A DNA stretch of 64,000 nt from Micromussa lordhowensis. Taxonomy: Eukaryota > Cnidaria > Anthozoa > Scleractinia > Lobophylliidae. The stretch is taken from contig OZ026607.1 in NCBI GenBank assembly GCA_964020085.1, positions 18,250,557-18,314,556 of the forward strand, read 5' to 3'. The notes under the pieces were generated by a model, which was not told where the DNA came from, made no database searches, and saw only the letters and a list, made by a program, of their open reading frames with translations. Position 1 is the first letter of the stretch; every line of letters starts with the position of its first letter. The position numbers and the translations under genes are program-made. Below are positions 14,011-28,400 of this stretch, in pieces.

Positions 14011-17000
14011 ATTTCTCGTCTGTGTGACGATGGTGTGCTCTATGTTTTTCGTTCCTGTTTACAGCAGCACGGTCGACTTGTAATCCCAGGGAATTGGCGA
14101 ACATTTCTAGCTAGGGTTCGAAACCTGCACTCTACATTCTAAGGTCCAGTTGTTACTCGATAACCTTGAGTTCAAAGCTCGTTTTAGTTGAGATGCTTAG
14201 CATGACCATTGCCAGTTTGCTATTCGCATTTTATGTTCTTCTTCGTTATTTATCATGATTCATATGTATGCATTACTCATATACATACATTTGTTCCCGG
14301 GAAGTTCCTTTCTCTTCGCCTTATCGATTCGCGGGTAGCGTTATAGGGGCTATGCACGAAGTCAGCCAATCCACTCACAAAAGGACTCCAGGGTAAAAAT
14401 ACATAATAAAAGTATTCAAAAGCAAATGTCTTCGGCCTTTATGCGCCTAGTGCCGCGCACAGACTGGATGATGATGGAAGCAAATGTCTTCATCAATATT
14501 TCTATCCCTTTATTTCTTGAGATCATCCAAAAAATGTTACATGTTCTCTAAGTGATTCGTTGCATCCCAAATCGAAACGATTTTAGATAACTCCTGTTTT
14601 CGTTCGAAACAACAACTTCAACTGGAGCTTCAACTGGGTTTATCAGCTACTACTGAAGTCATTGTGGAATTTTGTTTATATCTGCCACCTAGGTGGAAAC
14701 GAAAACGTTCAGAAAAGGGTCAGAAATATAATGGGATGATACAACATACAGTTTATTTGCCCCTCGGCACAACACAGCTTAACATCATATAAATCCATGA
14801 TATAAAATCATGATATAAATCCAGTTATTTAACGAAGAACGGCGTTTATCTTATTTCTGACACAGATATGTTCCTCTACTTGATGTCAGCAGTCAAATTG
14901 CAAGTTCTCCTTACAGTTTCTACAGATATCCTAAAGCATCATTAGGGAGAATCTGTTCAAATATCAAGTCAGATTTCACTTTTTCACTGCTTTAAATTCT
15001 CCTTACCAATTTTTCTTAAGATGCTGGTGGTTTGCACAAGGAGAAAATAGAGGTTGATCGCGGCCCTTGAAGCGATGGTGGATGGGGAATGGTGCTGGTT
15101 TCTCCCACCGTCTCTTTAAGCCTCATGCAATCCAAGTAATGTTCTCTGTTCTTGTTCCATAACTCCAATAAATTTTAAAGCTCATTCTTGGAAAGATTTT
15201 TTCAAGAGATGGGAACGGAGGGGAATCGGTGAATTTTTAAGGTCTGAAGGAGACAATTGAACCTTTTAATGCAGATTTCAAATTAATTTGACTGAATTAA
15301 ATGCTGAGTTTATTATCAATCACACATGATTAAAACTGTCTGATGTGTAAACACAGCAGAGGTTATCCCAAAGTGATAAGATATGAGTTGTTCTCACTCA
15401 GTAGCAGTGAGTGGTTTAGATGAAATAACTTATTTTTATTTGGTCTGAGACTGTATAAGAATTCGTGTAAAGAAGGTATAGCCGAATAGATTAAGCTGTT
15501 GTTTTACAAAGCGAAGAAGATCAGTTCAGAAATCTGAGATCCTTAAGAAAATATGCTATATTTTGGTCATGTCTGTACGCATCGCTAGTAATCTGAATTT
15601 GTGGTGCATTGTTTGTAAAGGGCGAGTGGCGAGTGCCATGAAGAATGTCTTAAATATGTGATATTTGATAATTCCCGAGGAGGTAATTTTTTTTAAAAAA
15701 ATTCTTTAATTACCGACAGATAAGTTACAATTATGACTATACCTGCTGAGATTCGTGTTTTGCTTCACAGCAAAGAGAAGTGTTCAGACGTGTGCAGCGA
15801 GTAAATAAAAAAATCCTACAGAATTGTCAAAATGAGAAGCAGTTTCCCACTAAGTAAGGGTACATTAAAACGAATTCCAACGACCATGAAATCTTAGACT
15901 GATTGTCTTTCCCCTCCCAGGACTAAACATGTATTTATAGTGGCTCTCAGTCTTTCTCGGACAATTATTTTCAAGAAGTCACTGGAATAGACAGGAGTAA
16001 ACAGAGTAGACATATATTTTTGTAAATCATCGATAAACCAGCATCGACCATGGACTAACAAGTAAACTCTCAAAGAAAAGGTTGTCAGACAGCTGAAAAC
16101 TATCAGTGGAGATAGAAAATACGGCCTGGCAGTCAACAAGAACCCGAATTTATTTTTCTTTTGGCCGGAATAAGCATAAATCTTTATCAAGGGATGTAAA
16201 TCTGAAATGGGAAAACACAAAGAACAAACTGCCCTCTCTCAATCTTCCCAGATGCAAAAAGCAAGTAAGACGCTACATGCACTTTTCTAAGTTTTAACCC
16301 TCCCCATTATCGTCATCATCATCGTCGTCGTCATCATCATCAACGTCGACATCATTATCATCATCATCATCAACAACAGCGTCATCATCGTCGTCACCAT
16401 TATCAGTTTCTTTCGCGCCTGTAGACGCATAGAATACCAACTTACCAACTGTGACGTTAATTCTCCACACTGGCGGATTGTCACCCTGAAGTTCATTTTG
16501 ATCTTTTGAAAGCTTGTTGGTACAGAAAAAAGCTCACCCAAGTTGACGAATTTCTTCTCTTTCGTGACTTGCTTGAACATCCGCTTGGCAACATATTGAT
16601 ACTGAAAATTAAACTAAAAATGAAATAAAAAGGAAAATTATCCAATAACATAGGATAAGCTTTCGCATTGTTTTTGTAGACAGCTCAAGGAAGGATTTGA
16701 GTTAAACCTGACAAAGAACCGTTTCTCTATAACCAGGTTATCTAAACATTTATAAAGTTGTTTTGTTTAAATGGTTGAAGACGGAATATGTTTCCCACGT
16801 TTCTTAAAATGTTCGGTTTTTACAGATTATCCAGTTTTCGGCGCTTTTTCATAGTGATAACTGTATGCTGAAAATATGCAGATCTGCGCTGTTTGGAAAG
16901 TTAGGAAGGTCTCAGATAACTGTCGGATGAGTAAAAGATGAGATTGGATAAAACTTGCTGAAGTCTTAACGTTATTTACTTTGTCTGATTAGTAGCCTTG

Positions 17001-18339
17001 GAATAAAGCGCTGATAGGCGGCTAAACTTCCAGCCTAGCTGATTATTAACACATTTGTAAAGTTTCAAGCATTTTTAGGAGAAGACGAATTCTGTTCACA
17101 TTTTTGCCCCAAAATAGGGGTCACAGCTGAAAAGAATATGCATGCCTCTAAAGCGGCGAGTTATAATACATAAAGACCGACCGACTGTGGACTAGACATA
17201 ACAATTCCGATTTAATTCCACATTCATCACAGTTTTGCAAAACGAGCACGGGCTAAATTTTGTGGGACGGCTTTAACAATACGTTAGTATCGTCTGAGAA
17301 CCGACGGATCAGAACTAGTACAGATCATTGTTTGCATTTTTCAACTGAGAAATACACCCGATTATTTCATAAATAAGCTACTTATAAAAACGAGCATTTG
17401 AAATTTGAAGATTGTACGAAGTTTGTAGAAGGATCGGAAACCTGTCAAATCTGAGTACTTCAATGTCTGTAAATTTCAAAATTCTGCAACTTACTGTAAA
17501 AGGGAATTCGCTTAGTATTCATCTTTTCCTGGTACTTCCCACGGATTCTGAATTCCTCACCGATCTCTATCAATTTTCAGATTGTGTATGTTACTGAGCT
17601 GGCTGACTTAAATTTATGCGGCTTAGGAGGAAATCACATCAATGCAGTTGAAAGATTATAAGCTAAAACTATAGACTAGTACTATAAATAATATCTTGTT
17701 TGCGGTTGTTTTGATTTGAGATACCTCTCAGTAAACTATCCGGATTATGCAGAGGCTAGCCTGACAGAGGGCAACATTGCCTACATGTCGCTAGTTTGAG
17801 CTGATAAACAGGCAGACAGAAAAAAATCGTTATCATTATATTATTAGTGGGATAATCTACCCTTTACTCTCTTATCAGAATTTATTTAAAAGCAAAGAAA
17901 TACCCATTGCTTATGACACTTAAAAACGCAGTTTATCTCGGAAGTAAATAAGTTTAGCTTATTTACCTGAGTCAGAATAAAGTCGAATTTATTCGTCAAT
18001 GACCCTTTGGGCTTAATCCACACGTTTTGTCGCAATTGACTCTTACTTTGGAGTCAATTGTTGTACGAAAATATCATTGATTGTGGCATGGACTTTACTA
18101 GCGAACTTGTAGTGGTTGTATCGGTTAAAACTGATGTCGTTTTTTCGGAAGAAAAAAACGAAACTGAGAAGATCATCGGTGATCTCTTGTCATTACCTAC
18201 TTTCATTGTGATATGCAGTGTTTTATTCTATGGCCAATATAATGCTAAAAACAACGTTTATAGGACTAAAGAAAAATCGGCAACAGAGAGATGCCTGCAT
18301 AGGATACATGTATTCAGTTCCTAAGGCTACCGTATACCT
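14011..18339. other. Intergenic region with an ATC-rich microsatellite
   Basis: No gene or RNA recognised. The notable content is a trinucleotide tract of ATC/GTC units at about 16309-16401, and a short near-duplication at 14782-14822 built on ATGATATAAA and ATAAATCCA. A lone tRNA B-box-like string near 14113 lacks the rest of a tRNA. Confidence 0.5.
16309..16401. repeat. Imperfect (ATC/GTC)n microsatellite
   Basis: About 90 bp of CATCAT, CGTCGT and CAACAA units interrupted by occasional substitutions. The Met/Thr-rich frame it creates on the minus strand is a by-product of the repeat. Confidence 0.85.
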
Positions 18340-18745
18340 TAAGAAGTGTGTCGCGTCCAAGCGATGTAGCCCGTCCAGTTTAAACTGTAGATACCTAAAC
18401 CCTTATATCAACTTAAAGCCTGTAGAGCTGGCTATCAAACTATATCAAGAATTTTGAAATAAATGACGTATCGAATTTTTCACGACCTCTAAATGTGAGC
18501 GTCTGAATCACCTTTTGTAAGCCAAAGGAATTTGTTCGTTTGTCCTCAAATTTGGACCGGCACTAGCTAGTTTGACACATAAATAGCAAAACGTGTCTGC
18601 GTGAAAAATTCAACAATTAATTTTGTTTTAAAGCTCTTGGTATAGTTTGATAGCCAGCTCAAAAAGCTTTAATTTTATATAGAGGCGTAGGTATCTGCAG
18701 TTTAAACTGGACTCACTACATCGCTTGGGCGTGAGACACCTCTAA
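18340..18745. mobile_element. Fold-back (long inverted repeat) element, about 406 bp
   Basis: The left arm (about 18340-18482) and right arm (about 18600-18745) are reverse complements with scattered mismatches. Shared blocks include CCAAGCGATGTAG, CCAGTTTAAACTG, GAGCTGGCTATCAAACTATA and GAATTTTTCAC. The unmatched centre is about 117 bp. No transposase frame is present, so this is a non-autonomous fold-back/MITE-like element. Confidence 0.7.
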
Positions 18746-19065
18746 AGGTCGAATGAAGTTCTATTTAAGAAATAGAAAACATGTGCCGTGTTTCTATCGA
18801 GTTTTAGTATAAATCAACTAGCGTTCTATCACGAAGGCCGTTCTCTGATTGGCTACGCTACTCACTATCTATTCTGTGATAGATAGTGAGTAGCGTAACA
18901 GTGTGCACTTGTTAACAAAATGACGGCCGTTTCTTGGCGTTTTCGAAGTGTTGAGAAGAGGATTTAGATTAAGTTTTGAACGACTAGTAGATTTATACTA
19001 AAACAATTAGATTATTCGCTCTCGATTTCTATCGCGCGATAGAAATCTCGAGCTCATAATCTAAT

Positions 19066-19237
19066 AGGCCATTTCCGAATTATCTTTAGCCTCTTTCTCA
19101 AAGCGAGTCTTGGTGCTCATCCTTTCATATGAAAATGAGATTTCATTCTCATGCAAATTAAACTCATTTTCATATGAATGGTTGTGCACCAGGCCTCGCT
19201 TTGAAAGGGAGGCTTTAGGTAACTCGGAAATGGTCTA
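19066..19237. mobile_element. MITE with long imperfect inverted arms
   Basis: The ends pair as AGGCCATTTCCGA at the left against TCGGAAATGGTCT at the right. The match continues inward through AGCCTC, CAAAGCGAG, GGTGC and CATATGAAAATGAG blocks. It is about 172 bp with essentially the whole length palindromic and no frame inside. Confidence 0.7.
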
Positions 19238-19243
19238 TTGTTA

Positions 19244-19364
19244 AATAGAAACACGAGTGAAAGTTTGGGAGAACGAGAAATGCTGTGGAATGCCGGAACA
19301 CGAGCGGCAGGCGAGTGTTTCCACAGCTTTTTGGAGTTCTCCCAAACTTTCACGAGTGTTTCTA
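19244..19364. repeat. Inverted repeat of the AGAAACACGAGT family, copy 1
   Basis: The left arm starts ATAGAAACACGAGTGAAAG and the right arm ends with its reverse complement (CTTTCACGAGTGTTTCTAT). The inner arms GTTTGGGAGAAC and GTTCTCCCAAAC also pair. Degenerate relatives occur near 29817 and 30283. Confidence 0.7.
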
Positions 19365-19425
19365 TAACTCGATAGGAACACGGAGAACATGTTTTCTATT
19401 TCTTTTAGAAAATACCGCGACGGAG

Positions 19426-22400
19426 AAAAAGAAAAACTACTTGTTTATTTCGATCATGAAAATGTAAATTATCTTTGTTTGCGCCCTCATTACGTCAACA
19501 GCTCGTGCTAGTTCTGTGTTTCTATCGAGTTATAGAAACACGGTTTTGAACCAATCAACGTGCGTATTTGCTTTGGGTTATTTTCTAAATAAGTTATATG
19601 TGGTCTCAGTTGTTACAGTAAACTGCCATCCTTTTGTTTAGACGTAAAATCATTAAAGTCGATCTCTTTATCCTGTATAAGAAAAACAAATGAGATTTAC
19701 TTATTCCTGAAAAAAAAAGTTAACTAAACATTTCGGATTCGCCAAAGATCGTTGCCATATTTTAGCACATTGATGGAAGTATTATAGGACTTACCTAGGA
19801 ATATATCTGAAGAAACTTCCCAGTCTGTTAGCTCAGAGAATCAGGCGATGAAATGAAAACGTTAAATCATTTAGCTGAGTCTTTTAAAGTCAGCTCGCTT
19901 AATATGTGGAGGTTGCTGTACACCAATTTATCTTATATCTCATCTCGCTCCTTTCCACCTGTTATGGACTCATCGCTGCAATTACTATTCCAGTACACTT
20001 TTTCAGTAACCATGGTAACCACGCCCGCTTGTTTCCTCGTGTTTTTATTAGTCATCTTACTTTAAAAAAACTTGGGAATGATCTTTTTTTGCCATCATTA
20101 TTATTCGCTTCCTTCTACACCTCCAAACATAAGCTCTCATTCCATTTCCATTGTCCACCATGTTTAAATAATGTCTACTTAATATGCGTTGTCACATTTC
20201 TTCTCTTGTCTTTAGGGTTACTGTCTAAGCTCATTGAAACTTCGTAAAAAAGTAATTAAATGAACAATCTATTATATAGTATTATTATACAATATTGTAT
20301 TGTATTGTTTGTACATTATTCTCAGTTTACCTACCATGCAAATCAATTCAAGTTCTTTCCTTCCACCAATGTCGTGATCTTGTTAATTTATCATTTTTGA
20401 GTAAAGAGCTCTGTCGCGACTTTTAGGAATTAAGTTAGTTAGTAAATGTGACAATAACAGTGTTTTAATCAATTAAGGATGATTTATATCTGAAAAATTT
20501 CCAGACCGATTTCCATGATAAGGCTAAATGCTGTATGATTTGCACTTAGTTTTGAGGTGTGGATTTGAGCCGGACCAATTTAATTTCCTTTTGCTGTGAT
20601 CCGTAAGCAAGACCAAGCCGGCTATGATCTTAGACACACTGATAAAAAACGCTGAACGTCTCTCTCGAACAAGGCCAAACTGTTTAAAGCAAGAATTCTC
20701 TTTTTAATTTCGTATATTTACTTTTAATTAACTTTGCTCAGCGTTGAAATCGAAAATTAGGAGATAAATGGACGTTTTTCAAACAAGGGGAAATAAGCCA
20801 ACCTTAAATATATGTTTAATCCCAGATTAGCAAAAAGTGGCTATTGAATAACCCGGAGGTCTGCAGAAATTGGTGTTAAATAGGAAGAGTCGCCTTCCCC
20901 TCTGATGTATGACATTCATGTCGGAGAATTTCAGTTGATAACCACGTTGCTCGCCTCACCCCCTCCCCCTGCTCCTTATTTTTGGCATTCGCTTACAGTT
21001 TCGTTCCCTTCGCGTGTTTTTTTTGGAAACGCTTGCTACTCAGGCTATAACAAGCTCAGTTTCTGCAAATTGCACGTTGTCACAAAATTTAATGCGGCTA
21101 GAGTTCAGCATTACTGTGAATGATTCGTAAACGAGACACCAAAAAGATACCAGCTTCTTATTTAAGTGAACTCCGGAAATTGGAAAATCAAGTTTGTCTA
21201 GCTTGACGAAATAAAATCTATCATCGAAGTAAGTTGGAGTTGACAAAATCATTTTGTTATGAAATCAAATTATTGTTTTTTTGTTCTTACTTGCTTTGAA
21301 GTGTGAGCCCTAAACCGTCTGACCTAAGGTTGAAACGCATTATCTACTGCTTAAAAAAATTCGGACGATTTTAATTTCGGACAAAAAAAGTGTCCGAAAA
21401 TAAAACCGTCCGAAATATATACAGTACAGTACAAAACTATGAACTAGCTCCAAAGCTCTTAGTTTAATTTATGCTGGCTTTATGGCTTTATACTGGGCTT
21501 TATGAAGCGAACCCTAGTTGACTACTTGTCATACGTATAACGTATAGAAATGCTGTTATTTTCTAGCCGGTCATTCTTAAAACCTGCAGGGCATAGTAAA
21601 ACTATCATCGTTTGATGTTGTTCTTGTCTAATTCGTGTTTTGTAGCCATAAATGTACTTTAGCTATCCGAAATTGTTGTCCGAAATTTGTCCGAAATGAG
21701 ATAAAAAGTGTTGGGGCGAAATAAAACGCCCGAAATCTTTTGCAAGTAATGTAATGTACGTTTTTTGGTTTCTTTTTGAAATGTTAGCTCTACGAAGTCA
21801 GTGGTACAACAAGACAATATCACAACATGATGATAGTCTCTATTCTCATGACTGGACTACTACAAAATGTATTGATATTATTGGGAGAAATAAGATGTCA
21901 ATCAGTCTTGCACAGCTTTTCACTGCTAAACCGCCGCGTTTCAGTCACGTTAAGAAATTACTGCAACTTTGCCAGGTTTTCACGACTTTTTGTTCAGTAG
22001 GAAAATTAACACTGACTGCACGCATCGATAAAACCTATTTTTAAAAGTTGATCCGCTTTCAGACTACTCTCATCTAACGTTTCCGGAATTATTCGACCTA
22101 CATGCCCGAAAAATTAAGCGAATCTGTCATTTAGGCCGCTGTTAGCTCCTAGGTTATACATTGCATTCCTGAAAGGGTCAATTGAGCGATTCATTTTCCC
22201 TCCGATCGATAAGAAAAGGGGTTATAAGACTGCCCTGAGTTTATAAAAAGAAAATTATCAGTCCAGATCATTACACTTGAGTAAATCCTACCTATTATAA
22301 ATTCCTAGTAACCCCTGCATTGAAAAACGTTAATTTGTTGTTTTGTGAGCTATTGGCAGTTACGTAGGCCGGGTAGAGATTTCTCCCCTCCCTAACTAAT

Positions 22401-25400
22401 TCCCGGCTAATTATAAATCTAATCTGGGAAAGGTTTTCTTCCAAACGAAAAATGTGAAGGTGATCAGAACTGACAAGGAACTTTACACAAACAAAAGACC
22501 ATTTTTGATTTATTTAAAGTATTCAACGGAAATGAAATTTAGACAGTTCTTTCTATTGTCTGCCAAATGCCAAATGGCGAAATTGTTGAAGTCATGCAAA
22601 ACCAAGGCTGACCAAAAAAGAAATTATTTTTTTTACAAAATCTTGAAGTGTGTAACTGCTATAGTATTGGAAAACGCACACCCCAGATCTTGCAACTCTT
22701 AAGGAAGAAAATACGAGAAAATGGGCGGTTTGAGCTGGGGAAACACAAAGAAATGTCTAGACTCTGGCGCCTTATATATTTTACTAGTGTCCATTACGTT
22801 AAAAAGACAACACCTTCGTTAATAAGCCAATACCCCAAACACCAGGGGTCATACGGGTCTTCTCTGAGCCACGCCAGCTAAATTTGGTGCCATTATGTTT
22901 TGACACAGAGCAGAAATTCTTTAAAAACCCTGTTCTATCTCAAGACACCCCGTATGTGTAACACAGCTTTTAGAGCTCGAAAGTGCTAGACAACCCCGGA
23001 AAAGATTTGTAAGCAGCGACACTGGATTAGAACGGAGATATAGTAGACCCAAGCAAGAGTTTTTGGCCCTTATCAATTAATTTGAGGAAATTACAGCGTT
23101 GTGATAGCCCTAACACAATTTCAGCGAAGTAGGCTAACGAAAACTTGGGAACTGTAGGTAAGTCTGGCTACAGAATAATGGGTTAATATACTGCGAATGT
23201 GCTTTAATTTATTACATCTTGAGTCCTATATCCTCTTGTCTTTGAAAACACGAGTTCGTTTATTTTATCGTTAGTATTTTGCTGCAGTGTGAGTCACTAA
23301 ACCGTGACGAAACACCAAACTATGACTGCAGTCAAAACATACACCCGTGTTGTGAACCAAACATGCACAAACGCAAGTTCTCGTCTCGCTTTCTCCACAT
23401 TTCTTCCTCTCCCGTCAGTTAAATCGCAGTTAATATCTACCCGGGATTTCTACCACATATTACAATGGAAAGCACATGGAGCTTACACGATGAGAAGTCT
23501 TTAATATACGGCGATAACAGCACAGCACAAAATTGAGATCTTAAGTTTCCTTTCCTTTCGCCTACACACGTGCCTGCCTTGATTTATCACGTGTTTTTAG
23601 ATGCTAAAATGCTCCTTTGAGCTTTCGCAAATGAACAATGTACTGCGCCGCTATGAACAAGTCGGATAGATACAGTGGCGAGTGATTCTGTTGTGCTCCT
23701 CGAGACTAGCTGGGTGTTGTATCTCTTTAAGTCTGTTCTGCTAATGATCTGTGCTAGTTGAAGTGCTAACCGGCCACAAAGTGGAGAATGTATCTGGCAA
23801 TTCTTCGACTATACATGTACACCATGGTCGGATTTTGATTTCGTTTGCTAGCGGAAACATGTCCAGTCCACACTTCGTAAGATAAATCTAAAATTTTAAC
23901 ACGTTGTCCTGCTAATTGTCAAAGCGAAATCCAATGTGATAAAGCCAAATACAACGAACATATGACTATTCATCTTTCAATACTCTCTGCTCTGAAAAAC
24001 ATGCTCATGTAGTCTCCCACGTTCTAACTGAAAGCATGTAGATCACTTCACTTGCAAGACACTTGCGATGAGCTCTTTTCTCTCATAGGAAAAGGGCCAG
24101 TGATCTAACTCCAAGCGAAGAAGAAGAAGTGACCGGAAAGTACTGATCACTTGCTATCATTCGTTAGAAGAAAATGATATGTTAGCTAGAAATTAAAAAT
24201 AAAGTTTGTATATTATCATTGCACTCGCCAGCCGTAGAGTTCTTTCAACACAGATCGCTAGTGGAAAAGAACTATTGATCTCGAATTTTATTGTCAAGAG
24301 CTTAGCAAAGTCCAATGCATACAGCAGTTTTGTGCGAAAGTGTAAATTGAGGGGGCGTTGCTATAAACAATATTTGACAAACCTACAGAGTTAAACCAAT
24401 TTGACAATTTCCTGTTCTCAGAGAAATTAGGAAAGTGTTTTACGTGCATAAAAAGAAACCAACAGCTGTCGCAATAGTTTCCCACTCGCTTACAAATCCA
24501 ACCTCTTTGTCTGTCAAAATGCCAACGCCGAGACAACAATGGTGACACAGAAACACCTTTCAACGAAAATATAATTGCAATTCAGTACTTAAACGCTGAT
24601 GGGGAATGTCGTTTTATACGTTGATAATGGGATAATACTAATCCGTGATAAACAGCATTTCGTGTGTGCGAAAAAAGGCTCTAATTTTGGTCGGAGTTAA
24701 GTCAAATAATCGTCCAGTTTTCCTCCTGTGGCTTCAAAATTAACAATAGAGATGATGTATTGCTGTCTCCGGTGCAAAAACAGGTCACTGTCTATTTCAT
24801 TCATCAAGAAGCGGATGTTACACAATCAGTGGCGCTCCGCGCGTGACATTTCCCGCCAAGTTCACATCTGTGGGGGACGTGTATTATTGACACGCGGATC
24901 ACAAAACATAACCACGGAACACGCAATGTCAACTAAAACGCTTCCATTTGTTTTTCTATGGGTAATGAAATATGTTTATATGCGGGAAATGTTTGCCAAG
25001 GACGAGTCAAAACAGCGTTTAAATAAACTGCTACAATTTTCCTCGACTGAAGTTGATTTTTGCGAGTTTTTTTTTTCCAAAGTAAACGCTTGTTAATTTA
25101 ATGTTGTCAAACATATGAGTTATCATGCTACATTGACTGGTTTCAGTAGCGTTACTGAAATGTGTGGTGGTAAGAAAATGTATAAGAAATTCAAGAAAAT
25201 CTGCTCTCTTATTTGCTTAAATCGACGTTTTGTAAAAATCATTTAACATGTTGAAATTCAATTGAAGAAGTCCCTCTGACATTTCCATTTGTGAAATTCA
25301 GCTCAAACGGGTCCAAACAGGAAAGTTCATTTTCATTTCAAGCGTCGGGTAAGAGTTCCATCGCATTCCGCTGAGCAGGAATTAAACGTGTTGTTAATAT

Positions 25401-28400
25401 GTTTCCATTCTTTTTGATGAAATGAAAACACGATTCAATATTGCTGCTTATTTTCGTGACTGATAAAGATTCGAACTGACAGTTGGAAAGGCTTACTGAA
25501 GAAATTATCATTGAAAGTGTAAGAGCAAATGGCATTTTATCTTTGTGGTCGCAAACACACACTGGTGTTAACCGCAACAAAGGACAGAAAACGGACTAGT
25601 GTTGCTGAATAAACAAAGCATATTAAAGTCCATATGGGACTAGATGACGTGAAGGCATAATCTTCTTGATTCATAAAATCGGTTTTATCTGGTGCGATTT
25701 CTAAGCAACAAGTGTTTTGGTCCGAAGTTCAGTTTCTGCGTCAGAACGCTACACAATGTATGAAACCACATGTCGTGTTTTTCGTCCCCAAAGTTGGCTC
25801 CAAAAGCGAGGAAAAACAATTATACCTAGCTACGAGAAGTGTCTGTTTCTTTGCATAACATTGTATGTTCTTGTCGTGTATAAAAACAACAGAAATTTGG
25901 ACTCCTGTGAATGCGTCGAACTGAGTTGAGTTCAACGAATTGATTTTCTTTACATATGACTGAAAGAACTGCCATTTTACGGCGATATTCTCATAATCTT
26001 CAACCAACAGAAAATTAGGCGAATGTCCCCTCATTTCCTTGTTTCCAACCTATATATACAACTACTGGCTAACGCAAATTGGAGCCCAGAATGTTTACCA
26101 GTCTTAAGCCAGAACTAAGAAGAAAAAAAGTAAAGTACATGCAGTTCTCCTCCTTGCCATTCGTGAATACTTTGGCTTTTTTTCTTAAGATTCTTTTAGG
26201 ACCTTTTAGTTTTCTCCTCTAAAGCAAGCACGGTTTGCAAAACCAAATGTTTTGCCACATGGCTAACTTAAACGACTGTGTACATCAAAAAATAAATCTT
26301 GCATGCATCGCCTAATGTGACGGCCCTACATTGCACTTCTACTTAGACAGAATTAACAACCCTGGTCTTAATAGACTCAAGCCTTGAGTTGTGTACTTCT
26401 TATTTTGTAGATGAAATTCTTGAATGTAACCATTCAAGTGATAAAAGCTACTATGCAAACTTTGATGTGGTGTCGCCGTTTTAACATCAGTGCTCTATAA
26501 GATGGTCCCAACCTTAAATTCTGTGGAGAAAACCCTAGCTGGCTAGTGAGTGACCATAATTAAAAAGTGTTAAGCGGTCATCTGGAATAAAGAGGCTTTA
26601 CAAAGTTGATTTTGGTGGACAGAATTCTAGTGTACGAGTATTCCAAGAAAGTTATTGAGCAGTGCCTTTGTGTGGTAATGTTCATTAGGCTGTATAAAGT
26701 GGTTCTAACGTTTTACATCTGTGAACGCAACCTTTGTGTATGCATGGCCATGACACAAAAGCTATTGAGCAGGAATTTTCAGTATAGTGCTGTTTGAATT
26801 GTTTGTCAGCAGTAATTTATCAAATTAATTCTGTTGGTTTACGTACTATTTACAGACGGCCGTCAGGTTCTTTGCTCAAAACTTGACATGAGCTGCACCT
26901 CGCTGAACAAGATTGTGCACGTCCCGTATAGATAGACGTGACTTGTGAGTGGTTCCAGTCTTATTAGAAAGGACTTTCATCGATCACAATTAGGCAAACT
27001 GTATGCCCTCAAATACGAAAAGAAATAGTAAAATTTCAGGTCATCACAAACGCGAATTAGATAGTGTTATTTCTCAACGAAATAAAGATATGTTTAGGGG
27101 TGACGTTTAATTCCAATTTTGGATTTTGGATTTTGGATTTTGGATCCACTCTCGTATTTTGTGTTTCTGGCCTTGGCAAAAACAAAAGAACGTGTCAAAT
27201 ACTCTTCACAAGATGAGATCTGTAGGACAGCAAAGACATTCTATAACTCCAATATTTTCACTATCAGTACGATAACTATGTAAAGACTTTCTTCCTCCTT
27301 TCATACCACTTGAAATGTCTCCAAGTCAACCTTACTGCACGGAAGGGAAATATGCTAACTATTCTAAAATCTCCAAAGTGTGTTATTGTTCAGTGAGAAA
27401 GTAAACTTTGCTTTGAAGACTCGTAAAACGCCGCATCGCGACGAAACAGGAAAGATAGACGACAAAGGTAAAGTGAATTTAGAATAAAGCATGTTATTTT
27501 GATTTCGGTCTCTAACTTCTAGAGTCTGGACAATTCTTAAGTAGAAATTGCTTATTAAAGAAACAGCGTCACTTGTTCCATCCACTATCTGCAATACGTC
27601 TTTTCGTCCTAGCTTGTTTGTCTATATGGGCCTTATTGTCGTATCGTAAAAATATATGTTGTAAACATGTAGCTATGCATGTAAAGGAACTCTTCCTTGT
27701 TGAGAGTAATTCGATTTAAACTTACCTTAGCTAAGTTTTGTTTAAATGTAATAGCATCATACACATTCGAAAAGGGACCAAACAATTAAACTACGTAGAT
27801 CTTGATCAAGCAGCACACTGCTGTGTTTTATATATATTGTTTATTTGTTAGTTTACTCTATATTTTCGTATTATGTCATGGGTCCATCTTAAAACAATTT
27901 GAAGAGAAATAAGCCTTTGTTTACACCAAACCTAGTCGAGGAGCCGTCGTCAGGGTCCATCCGGCCGATGGGCAGATTGACACCATCTTAGCCAATCAGA
28001 TCTTGCGCTTTGTTTACAATAGGGTGTGTTTAGAACGACGAAGTGTATGCTGCAGAATTTCTTTATTTTTCAATCCATTCTTCACGAACGTTTATCAATC
28101 GTTCTAAAAAACTAGATCGAGCAGGTGTAAAACTGATTATTACCGATTGTACCATATTGAGCTTGTGCAATGATCTGTTTTCAATGCTTAGCATGATGAT
28201 CGAAACCGTGATTTAACTACATAATGATATTACTTTTACCAAGACCGTTGAGTCATTTCGCTTTTAATTGTGTTGCTCGAAAAATCGTTGCTATAAGCTA
28301 ATTGTACATGATTGAGTTAAAAGCTCAAAGATGGATCATGTTTTGGTCTGCTGAATACTTAACAGAGGAAATGTTACAGGCTAGGATCAAGTTTTCGTGG

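Larger units (their letters stand above)
18755..19425. mobile_element. Composite palindromic element with nested MITEs
   Basis: The outer arms at about 18755-18815 and 19352-19425 share GAACATGTTTTCTATTTCTT- and ACTCGATAG-AACACGG-type blocks in opposite orientation. Between them sit several further palindromes: 18854-18897 (perfect 19-bp arms, 6-nt loop), 19006-19065 (60-bp palindrome), a MITE at about 19066-19237 and another inverted repeat at 19244-19364. The order suggests insertion of smaller elements into an older one. No coding capacity is visible. Confidence 0.6.

Noticed and set aside
14085..14130. tRNA-like string (GGTTCGAAACC) near 14113
   Set aside because: Only the B box fits. 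The T stem pairs poorly, and no A box or acceptor stem can be formed at the right spacing.
16287..16580. Met/Thr-rich minus-strand frame
   Set aside because: Produced by the ATC/GTC microsatellite.
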